Origin: Chengkuizengella sediminis
Lineage (GTDB): Bacteria > Bacillota > Bacilli > Paenibacillales > KCTC-33759
NCBI RefSeq assembly: GCF_010078385.1
Contig: NZ_SIJC01000003.1
Span: 372,001-436,000 of the forward strand
Reading direction: 5' to 3'
DNA: 64,000 nucleotides
Made by a program: the position numbers and the translations under genes. Each line of letters starts with the position of its first letter. The stretch's first letter is position 1. The notes under the pieces are model-generated. The model searched no databases, had not been told where the DNA came from, and saw only the letters and a list, made by a program, of their open reading frames with translations. Of the stretch, positions 1-9,062 are shown piece after piece.

Positions 1-40
1 GATCTAACCTATGAGCAATAAACAAGATAGTCTTATTCAT
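1..40 (-). CDS. Start of a further polysaccharide-locus gene (partial)
   Basis: Thirteen codons run off the left edge, starting MNKTILFIAHRLD. The start ATG lies a few bases after a GGAGGGGG ribosome binding site that sits inside the end of the upstream glycosyltransferase gene. A hydrophobic strand followed by H-R is common at the N-terminus of GT4-type glycosyltransferases, but 13 residues cannot identify the product. The tight spacing shows that the minus-strand operon continues to the left. Confidence 0.6.
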   Translation of the reverse strand, partial: MNKTILFIAHRLD

Positions 41-43
41 ACA

Positions 44-1126
44 TCAATCCCCCTCCTTTACAACAAATTTCTTGAATAAAAATTCAAATTTTACGTTATC
101 TCGCTTAACCTTGTCTAGGAAAGCATTACAACCTTGGTTAATTTTTAACCAATCAATATTTACGTAATAATCGTATAAATCATCAGCAACATTTGAATTA
201 TCCATATTAAATGTATAACCAAACCCATATTCTTTTGATTCTTTTTCCATATAAGTTCCCGAACACACTAAGATTGGCATCCTAAACTCAGCAGCAAAAT
301 ATAGCTTATTTGATAAGGCGTAGTCCAAAACAGGAGTATTATTTCCATATAGATTATGGATAATGTCAACATCCTCATAATAATTTAATATATTTTCAGG
401 AGGAAATTGCCCTTCAATTTTAACATTGTCAATATTATTTTCCCTACAAAAAGGTATTAATCTTTCGGCCTGTTTACCAATAAAGTGGAGTTCAAAGCGA
501 TTATCATTTTTTAATAAATTTAGCAATTTTTTATGTTGATCTTGATAGTTTACATATCCAATAAAGGCTATTACAATTTTGCGCTTATTGTTTTTTCGAC
601 TTCTGATTTTTAGAACATGATTTACATCTAATAACCTATTATTGTGTAAAACAACATATTCAGAAGTTGGTAAAAAGTTCTTATATCCTTCGGAGGAAAT
701 TACAGTCATATTTGAGGCTTTAATAACTTTCTCTTCTATAGTATAGAACAGTTTATACTTCTCCAAAGTATAATCTCTAATATCTAATACATATTTTTTA
801 AAATACTTCCTTCTTAACAAACTCTGCAATAATACTCCTGCTGCTGTTTGAAGTAAAATAACTCCATCATAATCTTTTTCTCTTAAAATTCTCTCAGCAA
901 ATTTTTTAAAAATCCAATATCCCTTTAGCTTTCTAAACTTACTATCTTCAGGGCTCAATGAATAATTAAGGCTATAAATATTTTGAGCATTTGATTTTTC
1001 ATTAATATCATCACGATTCCAGTAAATAATATCGTAATCAAATTCATTGCCTTTTAGATATCTTGAAATATAAGGACACAAGTATAGGTTACCCATGAAT
1101 ACAAAGCAAAATTTTCTTTTACCCAT
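44..1126 (-). CDS. Glycosyltransferase, GT4/GT-B-like, polysaccharide locus
   Basis: A 360-residue cytosolic protein with a GT-B-like layout. The N-terminal half has a hydrophobic strand after MGKRKFCFVFMGNL and an LLQTAAGVLLQ segment. The C-terminal half has IAFIGYVNYQDQ, then a sugar-nucleotide-binding-type stretch ending VLDYALSNKLYFAAEFRMPILV, where the E-F-R region corresponds loosely to the GT4 nucleotide-binding helix. No membrane helix is evident. The start is the ATG preceded by a GGTGA-type site. It follows the fnlB-like gene by 20 bases, so it is co-transcribed. It probably adds one residue of the surface polysaccharide repeat unit. Donor and acceptor cannot be read from sequence. 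Confidence 0.75.
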   Translation of the reverse strand: MGKRKFCFVFMGNLYLCPYISRYLKGNEFDYDIIYWNRDDINEKSNAQNIYSLNYSLSPEDSKFRKLKGYWIFKKFAERILREKDYDGVILLQTAAGVLLQSLLRRKYFKKYVLDIRDYTLEKYKLFYTIEEKVIKASNMTVISSEGYKNFLPTSEYVVLHNNRLLDVNHVLKIRSRKNNKRKIVIAFIGYVNYQDQHKKLLNLLKNDNRFELHFIGKQAERLIPFCRENNIDNVKIEGQFPPENILNYYEDVDIIHNLYGNNTPVLDYALSNKLYFAAEFRMPILVCSGTYMEKESKEYGFGYTFNMDNSNVADDLYDYYVNIDWLKINQGCNAFLDKVKRDNVKFEFLFKKFVVKEGD

Positions 1127-1146
1127 CTTTTAGTCACCAATCTTCT

Positions 1147-2016
1147 TTATTTAAAATAGTGAGGATACAATTCTTTATGAGTAATAATCCACTCTTTCAT
1201 TTCAATTATCATTTCCTCATAACTAGGTACCTGGAAGGAAAAATCATTCCTAGTGTTAATAAGTGATTTGTCAATTACAACTCCATTAAAATCATTAATT
1301 GAAATTTCCTCACTTCTTATGTGCTTATTAAATAGGTTAAGTAAATCAAACTTACTTATCTTTTCATTGTTAACAAGATTATAAAGACCTGTTAAATTCT
1401 CGATTGCGGCCATTTCTATTGCCTTCGCTAAAGTTAATGTAGTAACACCAGTCCAAATTGCTTTAGAATAGCCTTTTATACTACCATTTTGTTTCATAAG
1501 CCAATTAAAAAGACCAATTCCATCTTTTTTCATATCAGGGCCAATAATGGAATTGCGCAAAGTGAGGTTCCTATTATCCTCAATTTCTCCTAAAGCCTTT
1601 GTCCTATCGTAAAATGTATTACCGTCACGAGCGCTTTGTTCACTATAATTACCTGTTAATCCTGAGAAAACACAGTCGGTGCTCATATGAATCAACTTTG
1701 TATTATTGTTTTTTATAAGATCCACTATCATGTGTGGTAAATAACTGTTTATATAAACTGCTAGAGATGGATTTCTATCACAGTCTGTATTTAGAATTCC
1801 GATACAGTTGATAACAAAATCAAATTTTCCATCTATTAAGATCAACTTTAAGATTCCTTCATCCATTACATCTCCTTTTATGTTATTACAATAAGGGAAG
1901 GTCTCTCTTGAAAATGCAGTTACTTCATGGCCTTGTTCTTTCAAGTATAATGCGATTGTATGTCCTGCCATTCCAGTTGCTCCTAGGACTAAGAAATTAA
2001 ATTTACTTCTTTCCAT
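1147..2016 (-). CDS. RmlD/FnlB-like NAD(P)-dependent sugar 4-ketoreductase
   Basis: A 289-residue extended SDR with a TG-type Rossmann motif near the N-terminus (LGATGMAG, residues 11-18), HMSTDCVFSG and a YxxxK pair in FYDRTKALGE. This is the RmlD (dTDP-4-dehydrorhamnose reductase) family. Placed directly after an FnlA/CapE-like dehydratase, it most likely reduces the 4-keto intermediate, as FnlB/CapF does in UDP-L-FucNAc or UDP-L-QuiNAc type pathways. Unlike CapF of Staphylococcus it has no C-terminal cupin. The ATG is preceded by GAGGAG and lies inside the end of fnlA (28-base overlap), so translation is probably coupled. The 2-epimerase that would complete an FnlABC set is not in this window. 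Confidence 0.75.
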   Translation of the reverse strand: MERSKFNFLVLGATGMAGHTIALYLKEQGHEVTAFSRETFPYCNNIKGDVMDEGILKLILIDGKFDFVINCIGILNTDCDRNPSLAVYINSYLPHMIVDLIKNNNTKLIHMSTDCVFSGLTGNYSEQSARDGNTFYDRTKALGEIEDNRNLTLRNSIIGPDMKKDGIGLFNWLMKQNGSIKGYSKAIWTGVTTLTLAKAIEMAAIENLTGLYNLVNNEKISKFDLLNLFNKHIRSEEISINDFNGVVIDKSLINTRNDFSFQVPSYEEMIIEMKEWIITHKELYPHYFK

Positions 2017-3023
2017 GCTTTTAACTCCTCTTGTATATAGTTAAGTGAAAGTAACTTATCCTTTATTTCTTCTACACTCAAACGATAGGTATTGTGCGAA
2101 TTGTATTCTTCTGATGACGATAATTTTTCGTTACCATTAACCAAGTACTTATTATAATTTAAATCCCGATTATCAGCGTTAACTCTATAATAGAGTCCCA
2201 TATCTTCTGCTTTAAAGTATTCCTCTTTAGTTAATAAAGTTTCATATAGCTTTTCACCATGCCTAGTACCAATAATCTTAATTTCATGATTTCTGTTAAA
2301 AATTTGTCTAATAGCGTCTGCTAAATCTCCTACTGTACTTGCTGGAGACTTCTGAACAACTATGTCACCAGATTGCCCATGCTGAAAAGCATATACTACT
2401 AGTTCTACTGCTTCTTCTAGACTCATCAGATATCTTGTCATGTTAGGATCAGTTATAGTTATTGGTTCTCCCGCTTTTATTTGTTGAACAAATATAGGGA
2501 TTACAGAACCACGGGACGCCATTACATTTCCGTAACGAGTAACGCACATAGAGGTCTTTTCTTGGTGAATAGTTCTTGATTTAGCAACTACGATCTTCTC
2601 CATCATAGCTTTGGAAATTCCCATAGCATTAATAGGATAAGCTGCTTTGTCAGTAGAAAGACATATACATTTTTTAACACCCATCTCTATAGCAGCAGAC
2701 ACTACATTTTCAGTACCTAAGACATTAGTCTTAACTGCCTCCACAGGATAAAATTCACAGCTCGGTACCTGCTTTAATGCTGCCGCATGAAAAACATAAT
2801 CCACATCATACATAGCATTTTTTACACTCTCTTTATCCCGCACATCGCCTATAAAAAATTTAATTTTATTATTTTGATATACATGCCTCATATCATCTTG
2901 CTTTTTTTCATCTCTAGAGAAAATTCTAATTTCACCAATATCTGTATTTAGAAACCTATCTAGTACAACTTGACCAAACGAACCTGTCCCACCAGTTATT
3001 AATAGCTTTTTTCCTCCAAACAT
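1989..3023 (-). CDS. fnlA: UDP-GlcNAc 4,6-dehydratase/5-epimerase, FnlA/CapE-like
   Basis: A 344-residue soluble SDR. It has the Rossmann motif TGGTGSFG near the N-terminus, FHAAALKQVPSCE, then LSTDKAAYPINAMGISKAMMEK, in which the usual SDR tyrosine is replaced as in the inverting CapE/FnlA/WbjB dehydratases. The family converts UDP-GlcNAc to a 4-keto-6-deoxy-L-sugar nucleotide for FucNAc or QuiNAc synthesis. I chose the ATG at 3023 over an earlier in-frame start because AAGGAAGG lies just upstream of it. It begins one base beyond the stop of the WbuB-like transferase and overlaps the next reductase gene. The FnlA-versus-PglF assignment rests on the lack of an N-terminal membrane domain and on the neighbours. 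Confidence 0.85.
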   Translation of the reverse strand: MFGGKKLLITGGTGSFGQVVLDRFLNTDIGEIRIFSRDEKKQDDMRHVYQNNKIKFFIGDVRDKESVKNAMYDVDYVFHAAALKQVPSCEFYPVEAVKTNVLGTENVVSAAIEMGVKKCICLSTDKAAYPINAMGISKAMMEKIVVAKSRTIHQEKTSMCVTRYGNVMASRGSVIPIFVQQIKAGEPITITDPNMTRYLMSLEEAVELVVYAFQHGQSGDIVVQKSPASTVGDLADAIRQIFNRNHEIKIIGTRHGEKLYETLLTKEEYFKAEDMGLYYRVNADNRDLNYNKYLVNGNEKLSSSEEYNSHNTYRLSVEEIKDKLLSLNYIQEELKAWKEVNLIS

Positions 3024-3024
3024 T

Positions 3025-4248
3025 CTATGACCTTCCTTCTCTATGATATATCTCATTAAATAATGAAATAAACTTTTGTGTATTTACTTTTCTAGTGTAA
3101 TGTTTTTCACCAAACCTTTTAGCATTTTCAGCCATTATTAGTAGTTTTTCTTGGTTATTATATAAATACTGAATTTTCTCTGCTACTTTAACAGGATCAC
3201 TATTGGGAACAGAAACTCCGATGTTATTATCATTAAACATTTTATAATAATCCGAATCTTCTTCTACTGAATTAAGAACGACCCTTCTACAAGCCATCAA
3301 TAGATAGGCTTTACTAGGAACTCCATTCCCTATCACACCTTTTTTTAATGGAATAAAACATAAAGAACATGCACTATAAACATCTGGTACAATCTCAAGA
3401 GGTTGTAATGGATAAAATACTATATTTGAAAGCCCTCTTTCTTCTGTTTCATTCATAAACTGTTTTTTTATATTTCCATCACCAATCATTTGAAAGACAA
3501 TGTTTGTCTCACCCTTAAGTCGTTCTGCGACATCAAGAACCATTTTATAATCAAATACATACCCTAGTGTTCCTGCAAATTGAACATAAAATTTATTAGT
3601 ATCTATATTATATTTTTGAATAAACTTATTTTTACTAGAATCAATTTCGATTACAGAATTTTCATCATACCAATTTGGAATAACACGTATCTTTTCCTCG
3701 TCTACTTTCTCTTCAGTAACCTTTTTTTTCATATCTGAAGATATAACTACAACCTTATCACTAAATTTGTATACAAATTTTTGTAAAATAGCTAGAATAT
3801 TATATACATTTTTATTGCGTATTACACCGATGTCATTGGCACTGCCAGGAAATACATCAAAAATACTATATATAATCGGTTTTCTTAATAAAAACTTAAG
3901 CAAAAACATGGGAGACAGTACAGTAGGACATGATTGAACTAAAACCATATCTATATTTTTCCTAATTTTCAACCACTTCGACATTGCTTTAAATGAATAT
4001 AACGTTTCTTCAAGATATCTTGTTACAAAATGAGATTTATCAACAACTGGTCTATCTATTATGTCAACCGTGAATCCATTTCTATCTTTTAATATATCTG
4101 GTATGTCAGGGTTAATGGCTTTTCTTCTACTTGATATCATGTGAACTTCTATGCCCGCATTTAAAAAATCGTCAATCATAGTCATAGCTAGTTGATTATT
4201 TGGATTCGGAGTATCAAATCCTTCAGCGGTTAAATAAATTACTTTCAT
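3025..4248 (-). CDS. Glycosyltransferase family 4, WbuB-like
   Basis: A 407-residue GT-B enzyme with an N-terminal acceptor-type domain (VIYLTAEGFDTPNPN) and a C-terminal GT4 donor domain (VQFAGTLGYVFDY, GDG, then IPLKKGVIGNGVPSKAYLLMACRRVVL, where the E-x7-E motif is degenerate). Its length and position beside fnlA fit WbuB-type transferases, which add FucNAc-type residues in E. coli O26-like clusters. That donor is inferred from context. The ATG follows an AAAGGAG site. Downstream coupling to fnlA is immediate. Confidence 0.8.
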   Translation of the reverse strand: MKVIYLTAEGFDTPNPNNQLAMTMIDDFLNAGIEVHMISSRRKAINPDIPDILKDRNGFTVDIIDRPVVDKSHFVTRYLEETLYSFKAMSKWLKIRKNIDMVLVQSCPTVLSPMFLLKFLLRKPIIYSIFDVFPGSANDIGVIRNKNVYNILAILQKFVYKFSDKVVVISSDMKKKVTEEKVDEEKIRVIPNWYDENSVIEIDSSKNKFIQKYNIDTNKFYVQFAGTLGYVFDYKMVLDVAERLKGETNIVFQMIGDGNIKKQFMNETEERGLSNIVFYPLQPLEIVPDVYSACSLCFIPLKKGVIGNGVPSKAYLLMACRRVVLNSVEEDSDYYKMFNDNNIGVSVPNSDPVKVAEKIQYLYNNQEKLLIMAENAKRFGEKHYTRKVNTQKFISLFNEIYHREGRS

Positions 4249-4273
4249 ATTTTGATTGACTCCTTTATATTAG

Positions 4274-5045
4274 TTATTTCCTTTTTAAACTTAAATATTG
4301 ATCTACTTCTACTTTTATCCCCTCTTCAAAAGAGACTGGAGTGTACCCAATATCTTGTGTAGCATCATTATACGAGAAGCTTCTATCTTCTCCCATACGT
4401 TGTGGTTTTTCGACATAATCAACTCTACCTAATGAAATCAATTTTAAGCTAGAAGAACTCCAAATGAAATCGGAAAACTAATAAATTTTATACGTTTATT
4501 TACTTATCGTTTTTAAAGCATAAATCAATTCAATTGGGCACTCCCTGACAATTCATATTCATTCTTTCTTTTATCAATAGGTATGACTAGAATCTGATAA
4601 AATGCTTTACCTAGATCTCTAGCATCTAGCATTTACAGGTTGAATTTCACCTTTTCCATGATTAACAACTGGAAAAACTCTAACACTATCAACCATCTTT
4701 ATAAATTTGCTCACGTTATGATCACATAAGTCCCCTTAAATCATGGTAGACCTTAATATAGTTAATTTCATTCCAAAATGTTCATTTTTATTTTGTATAT
4801 TTTTTATTTCGTATTCTATATCTTTATACTCAGAAGAAGCACTCTTAAATTTTGAATAAATTCTAAAAAATCTTGATCGATTAAATTTCCTTTCTTCTTT
4901 TCTATTTGTAACCCACGTTATCAATTACACTTGTATCTGATGATTCTCTAACAACACATCGAATAGGACCTTCATAACAGTTTTCTATTAATTGTTTTAA
5001 AAAATAAGTTCTAGAATGTCCTGTGATTCCAGTAATTAGTGGCAT
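4274..5045 (-). pseudogene. Frameshifted NAD-dependent epimerase/dehydratase remnant
   Basis: Reading from 5045 leftwards gives MPLITGITGHS (a Rossmann glycine motif with one glycine altered), then IENCYEGPIRCVVRESSDTSVIDN. After that the frame breaks. Recognisable pieces continue in other frames: an I-E-K-K-K-G-N-L-I-D-Q stretch, LRSTMI followed by a stop, VFPVVNHGKGEIQPVNAR, and a C-terminus GRVDYVEKPQRMGEDRSFSY then GYTPVSFEEGIKVEVDQYL. At least three frameshifts or stops are needed to join them. The intact ancestor would be an extended SDR of about 290 residues, a type often found between the initiating transferase and WbuB-like genes. Its loss may change the polysaccharide structure. The terminal stop is just upstream of the WbuB-like gene. 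Confidence 0.8.
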
Positions 5046-5080
5046 TATAATTCACCTGTTCTACACAAAGATAGTTTAAT

Positions 5081-5713
5081 TCAAGATTTATAAATTTTTT
5101 TTCGAACTTTAACCTCATCATTCCTCATACCGGTCCCACCTTCAACAACCCCATCACTTTTGACAACACTTACGATTGTCCCAAAGAAGCACCTAACATC
5201 CATCCAGAAGCTGATCTTCTCAACATATTCGCCGTCCAACTTCGCTTTTATTTCAATAGGAAGTTCATCTCTACCATTAATCTGAGCCCAACCAGTCAGG
5301 CCCGATGGAACATCATTGGCACCATATTTGTCTCGTTCAACAATTAGCTCAAATTGATTCCAAAGCGCTGGCCTAGGCCCAATAATACTCATTTGTCCAA
5401 TAAAGATATTCCAAATCTGAGGTAGTTCATCAAGAGAAGTTTTCCTTAAGAGCTTCCCCATCTTGGTAATATACTGTTCTGGATCATCTAATAAATGTGT
5501 TGGGGTATCCTTTGGCGTATCTATTCTCATAGTACGAAACTTTAAAATATTAAAATGGGTTTTATTAATTCCAATCCGCTTTTGCTTAAAAAGCACTGGA
5601 CCTTTTGAATCCAATTTAATTCCTATAATCAAAATTAAAAATATCGGTGATAAGACAATAAGTCCAACTAAAGAGAGAATTACATCTATCAATCTTTTAA
5701 TTTTCATATACAT
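5081..5713 (-). CDS. Initiating phosphoglycosyl transferase (PglC/WcaJ-type)
   Basis: A 210-residue monotopic bacterial sugar transferase. One N-terminal hydrophobic segment (about residues 10-32, IDVILSLVGLIVLSPIFLI) is followed by the family core: GPVLFKQKRIG, FNILKFRTM, RKTSLDELPQIWNIF with the catalytic D-E pair, MSIIGPRP and SGLTGWAQINGR. It transfers a sugar phosphate from a UDP-sugar to undecaprenyl phosphate at the cytoplasmic face, the first step of repeat-unit assembly. It lies between the C6-dehydratase and the epimerase pseudogene, so the donor may be a UDP-2-acetamido-6-deoxyhexose, but that is inference. The ATG is preceded at some distance by AAGGA. Confidence 0.9.
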   Translation of the reverse strand: MYMKIKRLIDVILSLVGLIVLSPIFLILIIGIKLDSKGPVLFKQKRIGINKTHFNILKFRTMRIDTPKDTPTHLLDDPEQYITKMGKLLRKTSLDELPQIWNIFIGQMSIIGPRPALWNQFELIVERDKYGANDVPSGLTGWAQINGRDELPIEIKAKLDGEYVEKISFWMDVRCFFGTIVSVVKSDGVVEGGTGMRNDEVKVRKKIYKS

Positions 5714-5803
5714 TTTAATTTCAGTCCTTAATCATAAAGTTGTTGTCAATAACGCATTACAAAAGAGAAGATATTCTAAACATCATGAATCTAATTTATC
5801 CAT

Positions 5804-7618
5804 CTACTGATTTACAACCAACTTCTCTTCTTTCACCCGACCACCAGCAATATCTAACAATGTAACCCTCAACTCATCCACTGACAAATTCCCAAACTCA
5901 TTGAACAAAACTTGCAAGAATTTTCCTTCAATAAATGTAGCTTTACCAATATGAATCTTAGGAAAAACTTGTTTATGATGTACTTCATTTTCATTCAACA
6001 ACTCTTCAAACAATTTCTCACCTGGACGAATCCCTGAGTACACAATTCCTATATCCTCCAAAGAATAACCAGATAATTTAATTAAGTTTTTGGCTAGATC
6101 TACTATTTTTACTGGATCTCCCATATCAAGCACAAAGATTTCTCCACCTCTTGCCAATGTACCTGCTTGAATAACAAGTCTTGAGGCTTCTGGAATTGTC
6201 ATAAAATACCGTTCCATATCAGGATGAGTAACCGTAACAGGACCACCTGCTTGAATTTGTTTTTTAAATAAAGGAATAACACTGCCACGACTACCGAGCA
6301 CATTCCCAAATCTTACGGCTACAAAACGAGTATCACTGATTTTATCCATATGCTGCACAACCATCTCTGCTATCCGTTTTGTTGCTCCCATCACACTTGT
6401 CGGATTTACTGCCTTATCTGTTGAAACCATGACGAATGTTTTTACTCTCGCATTACTAGCCGCTTCTGCAACATTTTTAGTTCCTATCACATTATTTTTC
6501 ACAGCTTCTTCAGGATTTCGCTCCATTAATGGTACGTGTTTATGAGCAGCTGCGTGGTAAACAATACTTGATCTGTGTTTTAATAAAACAGCAAACATTT
6601 TATCTTTATCTTGAACATCTGCAATTTCAGTCACGAAATTGATTTCAGTATATGTATTAAGTAGTTCTTGTTCAATTGTGTAAATGCTGTTCTCACCATG
6701 ACCAAGTAATACTACTTTACTAGGTTTGTATTTTGATATTTGCCTACAAATCTCTGAACCTATCGATCCACCAGCACCCGTTACTAGTATCGTTTGATTT
6801 TGAATCGTTTCTAGTAAATTTCTATCATCCAGTTTCACTGGCTCTCTTCCTAATAAATCTTCTATTCTTACATCTCTAAAGTCATTAACCGAAACTTTTC
6901 CTAAGACCAAATCTTCAATCATCGGAAGGATTTGGGTTCTAACATTTGTTTTACTACATTCTTGTACTATTTTATTTAATTCTTTTTTGTTAAGAGAAGG
7001 TATAGCTATCACAATGTTTTTAATATCAAAATCAATCACTGACTTCTCTATGTCTTTCACTCCACCAATTACGGGTATGCCCATAATTTCCATCTGTTGT
7101 TTTTGACATTCATCATCGATAAAGGCTACAGGGTAAAGTTTTGAGCTTGGATTATTTTTTAATTGCCGAGCAATCATTGTTCCTGCAGAACCTGCACCAA
7201 TAATTAGTGTTCGTTCTCCTCGATTTTTCACCTTTAAATACGAATCTCGATATAATCTCCATACAAACCTCGATCCACCTATAAACATCATATGTAACAT
7301 CCAAGTAATCACAAGTGCTCTTATGTATACATCTTGATAAAAAACCAATTGCACTAGTGCAGTGATCAAAATCGAATAGGTGACAGATTTGCAAATTGTA
7401 ACTAATTCCCCGATACTTGCATATTCCCATACTCTTTTGTAAAGCTTGTAATACGCTGCGAACATATGGTGAACGATTAACAAGGTTAGTGAACTAATAA
7501 GTAGAAAAGGTGTAAGATAATATTTCGTGCTTAATATAAAATGACTAAAATAAATAGCCGTGAACACACACAATGAATCTAATAAAATCAGGAGTAATAG
7601 TCGTTTTCGGTACGTCAC
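5804..7618 (-). CDS. Membrane-anchored UDP-GlcNAc C6-dehydratase (WbpM/PglF/CapD family)
   Basis: A 604-residue protein with four N-terminal membrane helices (about residues 7-115), a CoA-binding-3-like Rossmann domain (LIIGAGSAGTMIARQL) and a C-terminal Polysacc_synt_2 domain with TGAGGSIGSE, HAAAHKHVPLME and STDKAVNPTSVMGATKR. In this family the usual SDR tyrosine is replaced by methionine next to the retained lysine, as seen here. It makes UDP-4-keto-6-deoxy-GlcNAc with retention at C5, unlike FnlA-type enzymes. The start is GTG, seven bases after GGGAGG. It is downstream of galU and upstream of the initiating transferase, which may use its product. Confidence 0.9.
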   Translation of the reverse strand: MTYRKRLLLLILLDSLCVFTAIYFSHFILSTKYYLTPFLLISSLTLLIVHHMFAAYYKLYKRVWEYASIGELVTICKSVTYSILITALVQLVFYQDVYIRALVITWMLHMMFIGGSRFVWRLYRDSYLKVKNRGERTLIIGAGSAGTMIARQLKNNPSSKLYPVAFIDDECQKQQMEIMGIPVIGGVKDIEKSVIDFDIKNIVIAIPSLNKKELNKIVQECSKTNVRTQILPMIEDLVLGKVSVNDFRDVRIEDLLGREPVKLDDRNLLETIQNQTILVTGAGGSIGSEICRQISKYKPSKVVLLGHGENSIYTIEQELLNTYTEINFVTEIADVQDKDKMFAVLLKHRSSIVYHAAAHKHVPLMERNPEEAVKNNVIGTKNVAEAASNARVKTFVMVSTDKAVNPTSVMGATKRIAEMVVQHMDKISDTRFVAVRFGNVLGSRGSVIPLFKKQIQAGGPVTVTHPDMERYFMTIPEASRLVIQAGTLARGGEIFVLDMGDPVKIVDLAKNLIKLSGYSLEDIGIVYSGIRPGEKLFEELLNENEVHHKQVFPKIHIGKATFIEGKFLQVLFNEFGNLSVDELRVTLLDIAGGRVKEEKLVVNQ

Positions 7619-7647
7619 AAACGAACCTCCCTTATCTATATATTTTT

Positions 7648-8538
7648 TTAAATGTTAACTTCATTTTTATTTTGGATTTCTTTCATAAAAGAGATAAGTT
7701 TGGATTTTAATTCATCATCCTGCATTGCAAACTCAATTGTCGTTTGAATAAACCCTAACTTCTCCCCAACGTCGTATCGTTTTCCTTCAAAATCATAAGC
7801 AAAAACTCGTTGAATTTCATTTAATTTAGAAATAGCATCTGTTAATTGAATCTCTCCACCAGCTCCAATATTTTGTTCTTCTAAAAACATAAAAATCTCA
7901 GGCGTAAGTATATATCGTCCCATAATGGCCAAATTAGAAGGTGCTGAACCTTGTTCAGGTTTTTCTATAAAACTACTAACTTGATAACGTCTACCTACTT
8001 GTTCCATTGGATCAACTATTCCATATCGATGTGTTTCTTCATCTGGTACTTGTTGAACACCAATCATCGGAGCAAGTGTTTTTTCATACTCATGAATTAA
8101 CTGGCCAAGACAAGGTACATCTGATTGAACAATATCATCCCCTAATAACACAGCAAAAGGTTCGTCTCCAATAAATGTTCGTGCGCACCAAATGGCATGT
8201 CCTAATCCTTTAGGTTCTTTTTGTCTTATGTAATGGATGTTTGCTAAATTAGAAGATTGCTGAACTTTTTCAAGTAAATCGTCTTTTCCTTTTTCTTTTA
8301 AATTCTGTTCTAATTCAAAAGCATGATCAAAATGATCTTCTATCGCTCTTTTCCCTTTTCCCGTAACAATCATGATATCTTCAATACCTGAAGCTACTGC
8401 TTCTTCAACGATGTACTGAATTGTAGGTTTATCTACTATCGGCAGCATCTCTTTTGGCATCGCTTTCGTTGCAGGTAAAAAACGAGTACCCAATCCTGCA
8501 GCAGGAATGATTGCTTTTTTTACTTTTTTTATACTCAT
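7648..8538 (-). CDS. galU: UTP--glucose-1-phosphate uridylyltransferase
   Basis: A 296-residue nucleotidyltransferase with the GalU N-terminal signature [24 protein letters not shown], then [16 protein letters not shown], a metal-binding region in [10 protein letters not shown], and [22 protein letters not shown]. It makes UDP-glucose for cell-surface glycans and for UDP-glucuronate or UDP-galactose routes. I start at the ATG of MSIKKVKKA because GGAG lies nine bases before it. An in-frame TTG five codons earlier lacks a good site. It opens the second part of the polysaccharide operon after a terminator and a non-coding stretch. Confidence 0.93.
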   Translation of the reverse strand: MSIKKVKKAIIPAAGLGTRFLPATKAMPKEMLPIVDKPTIQYIVEEAVASGIEDIMIVTGKGKRAIEDHFDHAFELEQNLKEKGKDDLLEKVQQSSNLANIHYIRQKEPKGLGHAIWCARTFIGDEPFAVLLGDDIVQSDVPCLGQLIHEYEKTLAPMIGVQQVPDEETHRYGIVDPMEQVGRRYQVSSFIEKPEQGSAPSNLAIMGRYILTPEIFMFLEEQNIGAGGEIQLTDAISKLNEIQRVFAYDFEGKRYDVGEKLGFIQTTIEFAMQDDELKSKLISFMKEIQNKNEVNI

Positions 8539-9028
8539 TAATCCCATCTCCAAACTCTATGTATCTTTCGAATAATTACGTGGAAACCTATTGTAGGTTT
8601 CATACTTTGGATTTTTCATCACGGAAATCATTATTTTTCCCCCTTAAGATTTAATGTATTATGTATCTTACACCTACATATTAAACATCTATTATGTCAG
8701 CAAAAAGTCCAACTAAGTCATTTTCAAAAATTTTAAAAAATTAAAAAATTAAAAATACTTTATACAAAAACCAAAAGAAAAGAGCAAGTGAATAATAAAA
8801 CTCCTAACTCTAGATTCTCTCCCATAAAAAATCTATAGTCAGAAATTTTATTCAGTTGATAGTAAGTATTAACTTTGTAATAATAACTTATATTATTTTT
8901 TATTAATTGAATACCAGTAAAATATTCCAGATGTAAAAAAAGACACGGTGGATATAGATTATGTGGAATAAACCTTAATTGGTTTAGACATGCGATAATG
9001 TCACCATAAGCAACAATCTCTTTAAACT
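8539..9028. other. Non-coding gap upstream of galU
   Basis: About 490 AT-rich bases without a supported gene. A perfect hairpin lies at 8583-8601 (arms GAAACCTA and TAGGTTTC around TTG), 45-65 bases before the galU start. It has no T-run on the minus strand, so it may be an operator or 5' leader structure rather than a terminator. The galU promoter is presumably in this stretch. I could not place it with confidence. Confidence 0.5.
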
Positions 9029-9054
9029 AAAAAAGAATAGAGTTTCGTCTATTC
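9029..9054 (-). terminator. Rho-independent terminator after the PHP phosphatase gene
   Basis: On the minus strand, arms GAATAGA and TCTATTC enclose a six-base loop and are followed by six T. It lies a few bases after the stop of the phosphatase gene and separates the regulatory genes from galU. Confidence 0.85.
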
Positions 9055-9062
9055 CATTCCTA

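Noticed and set aside
5463-5810. Plus-strand reading frame antisense to the sugar transferase gene
   Set aside because: It lies opposite a well-supported conserved gene and has no ribosome binding site or recognisable domain.
8539-8553. Earlier TTG start for galU adding five residues
   Set aside because: The codon lacks a ribosome binding site at normal spacing, while GGAG precedes the ATG at 8538 and the protein then starts like other GalU proteins.
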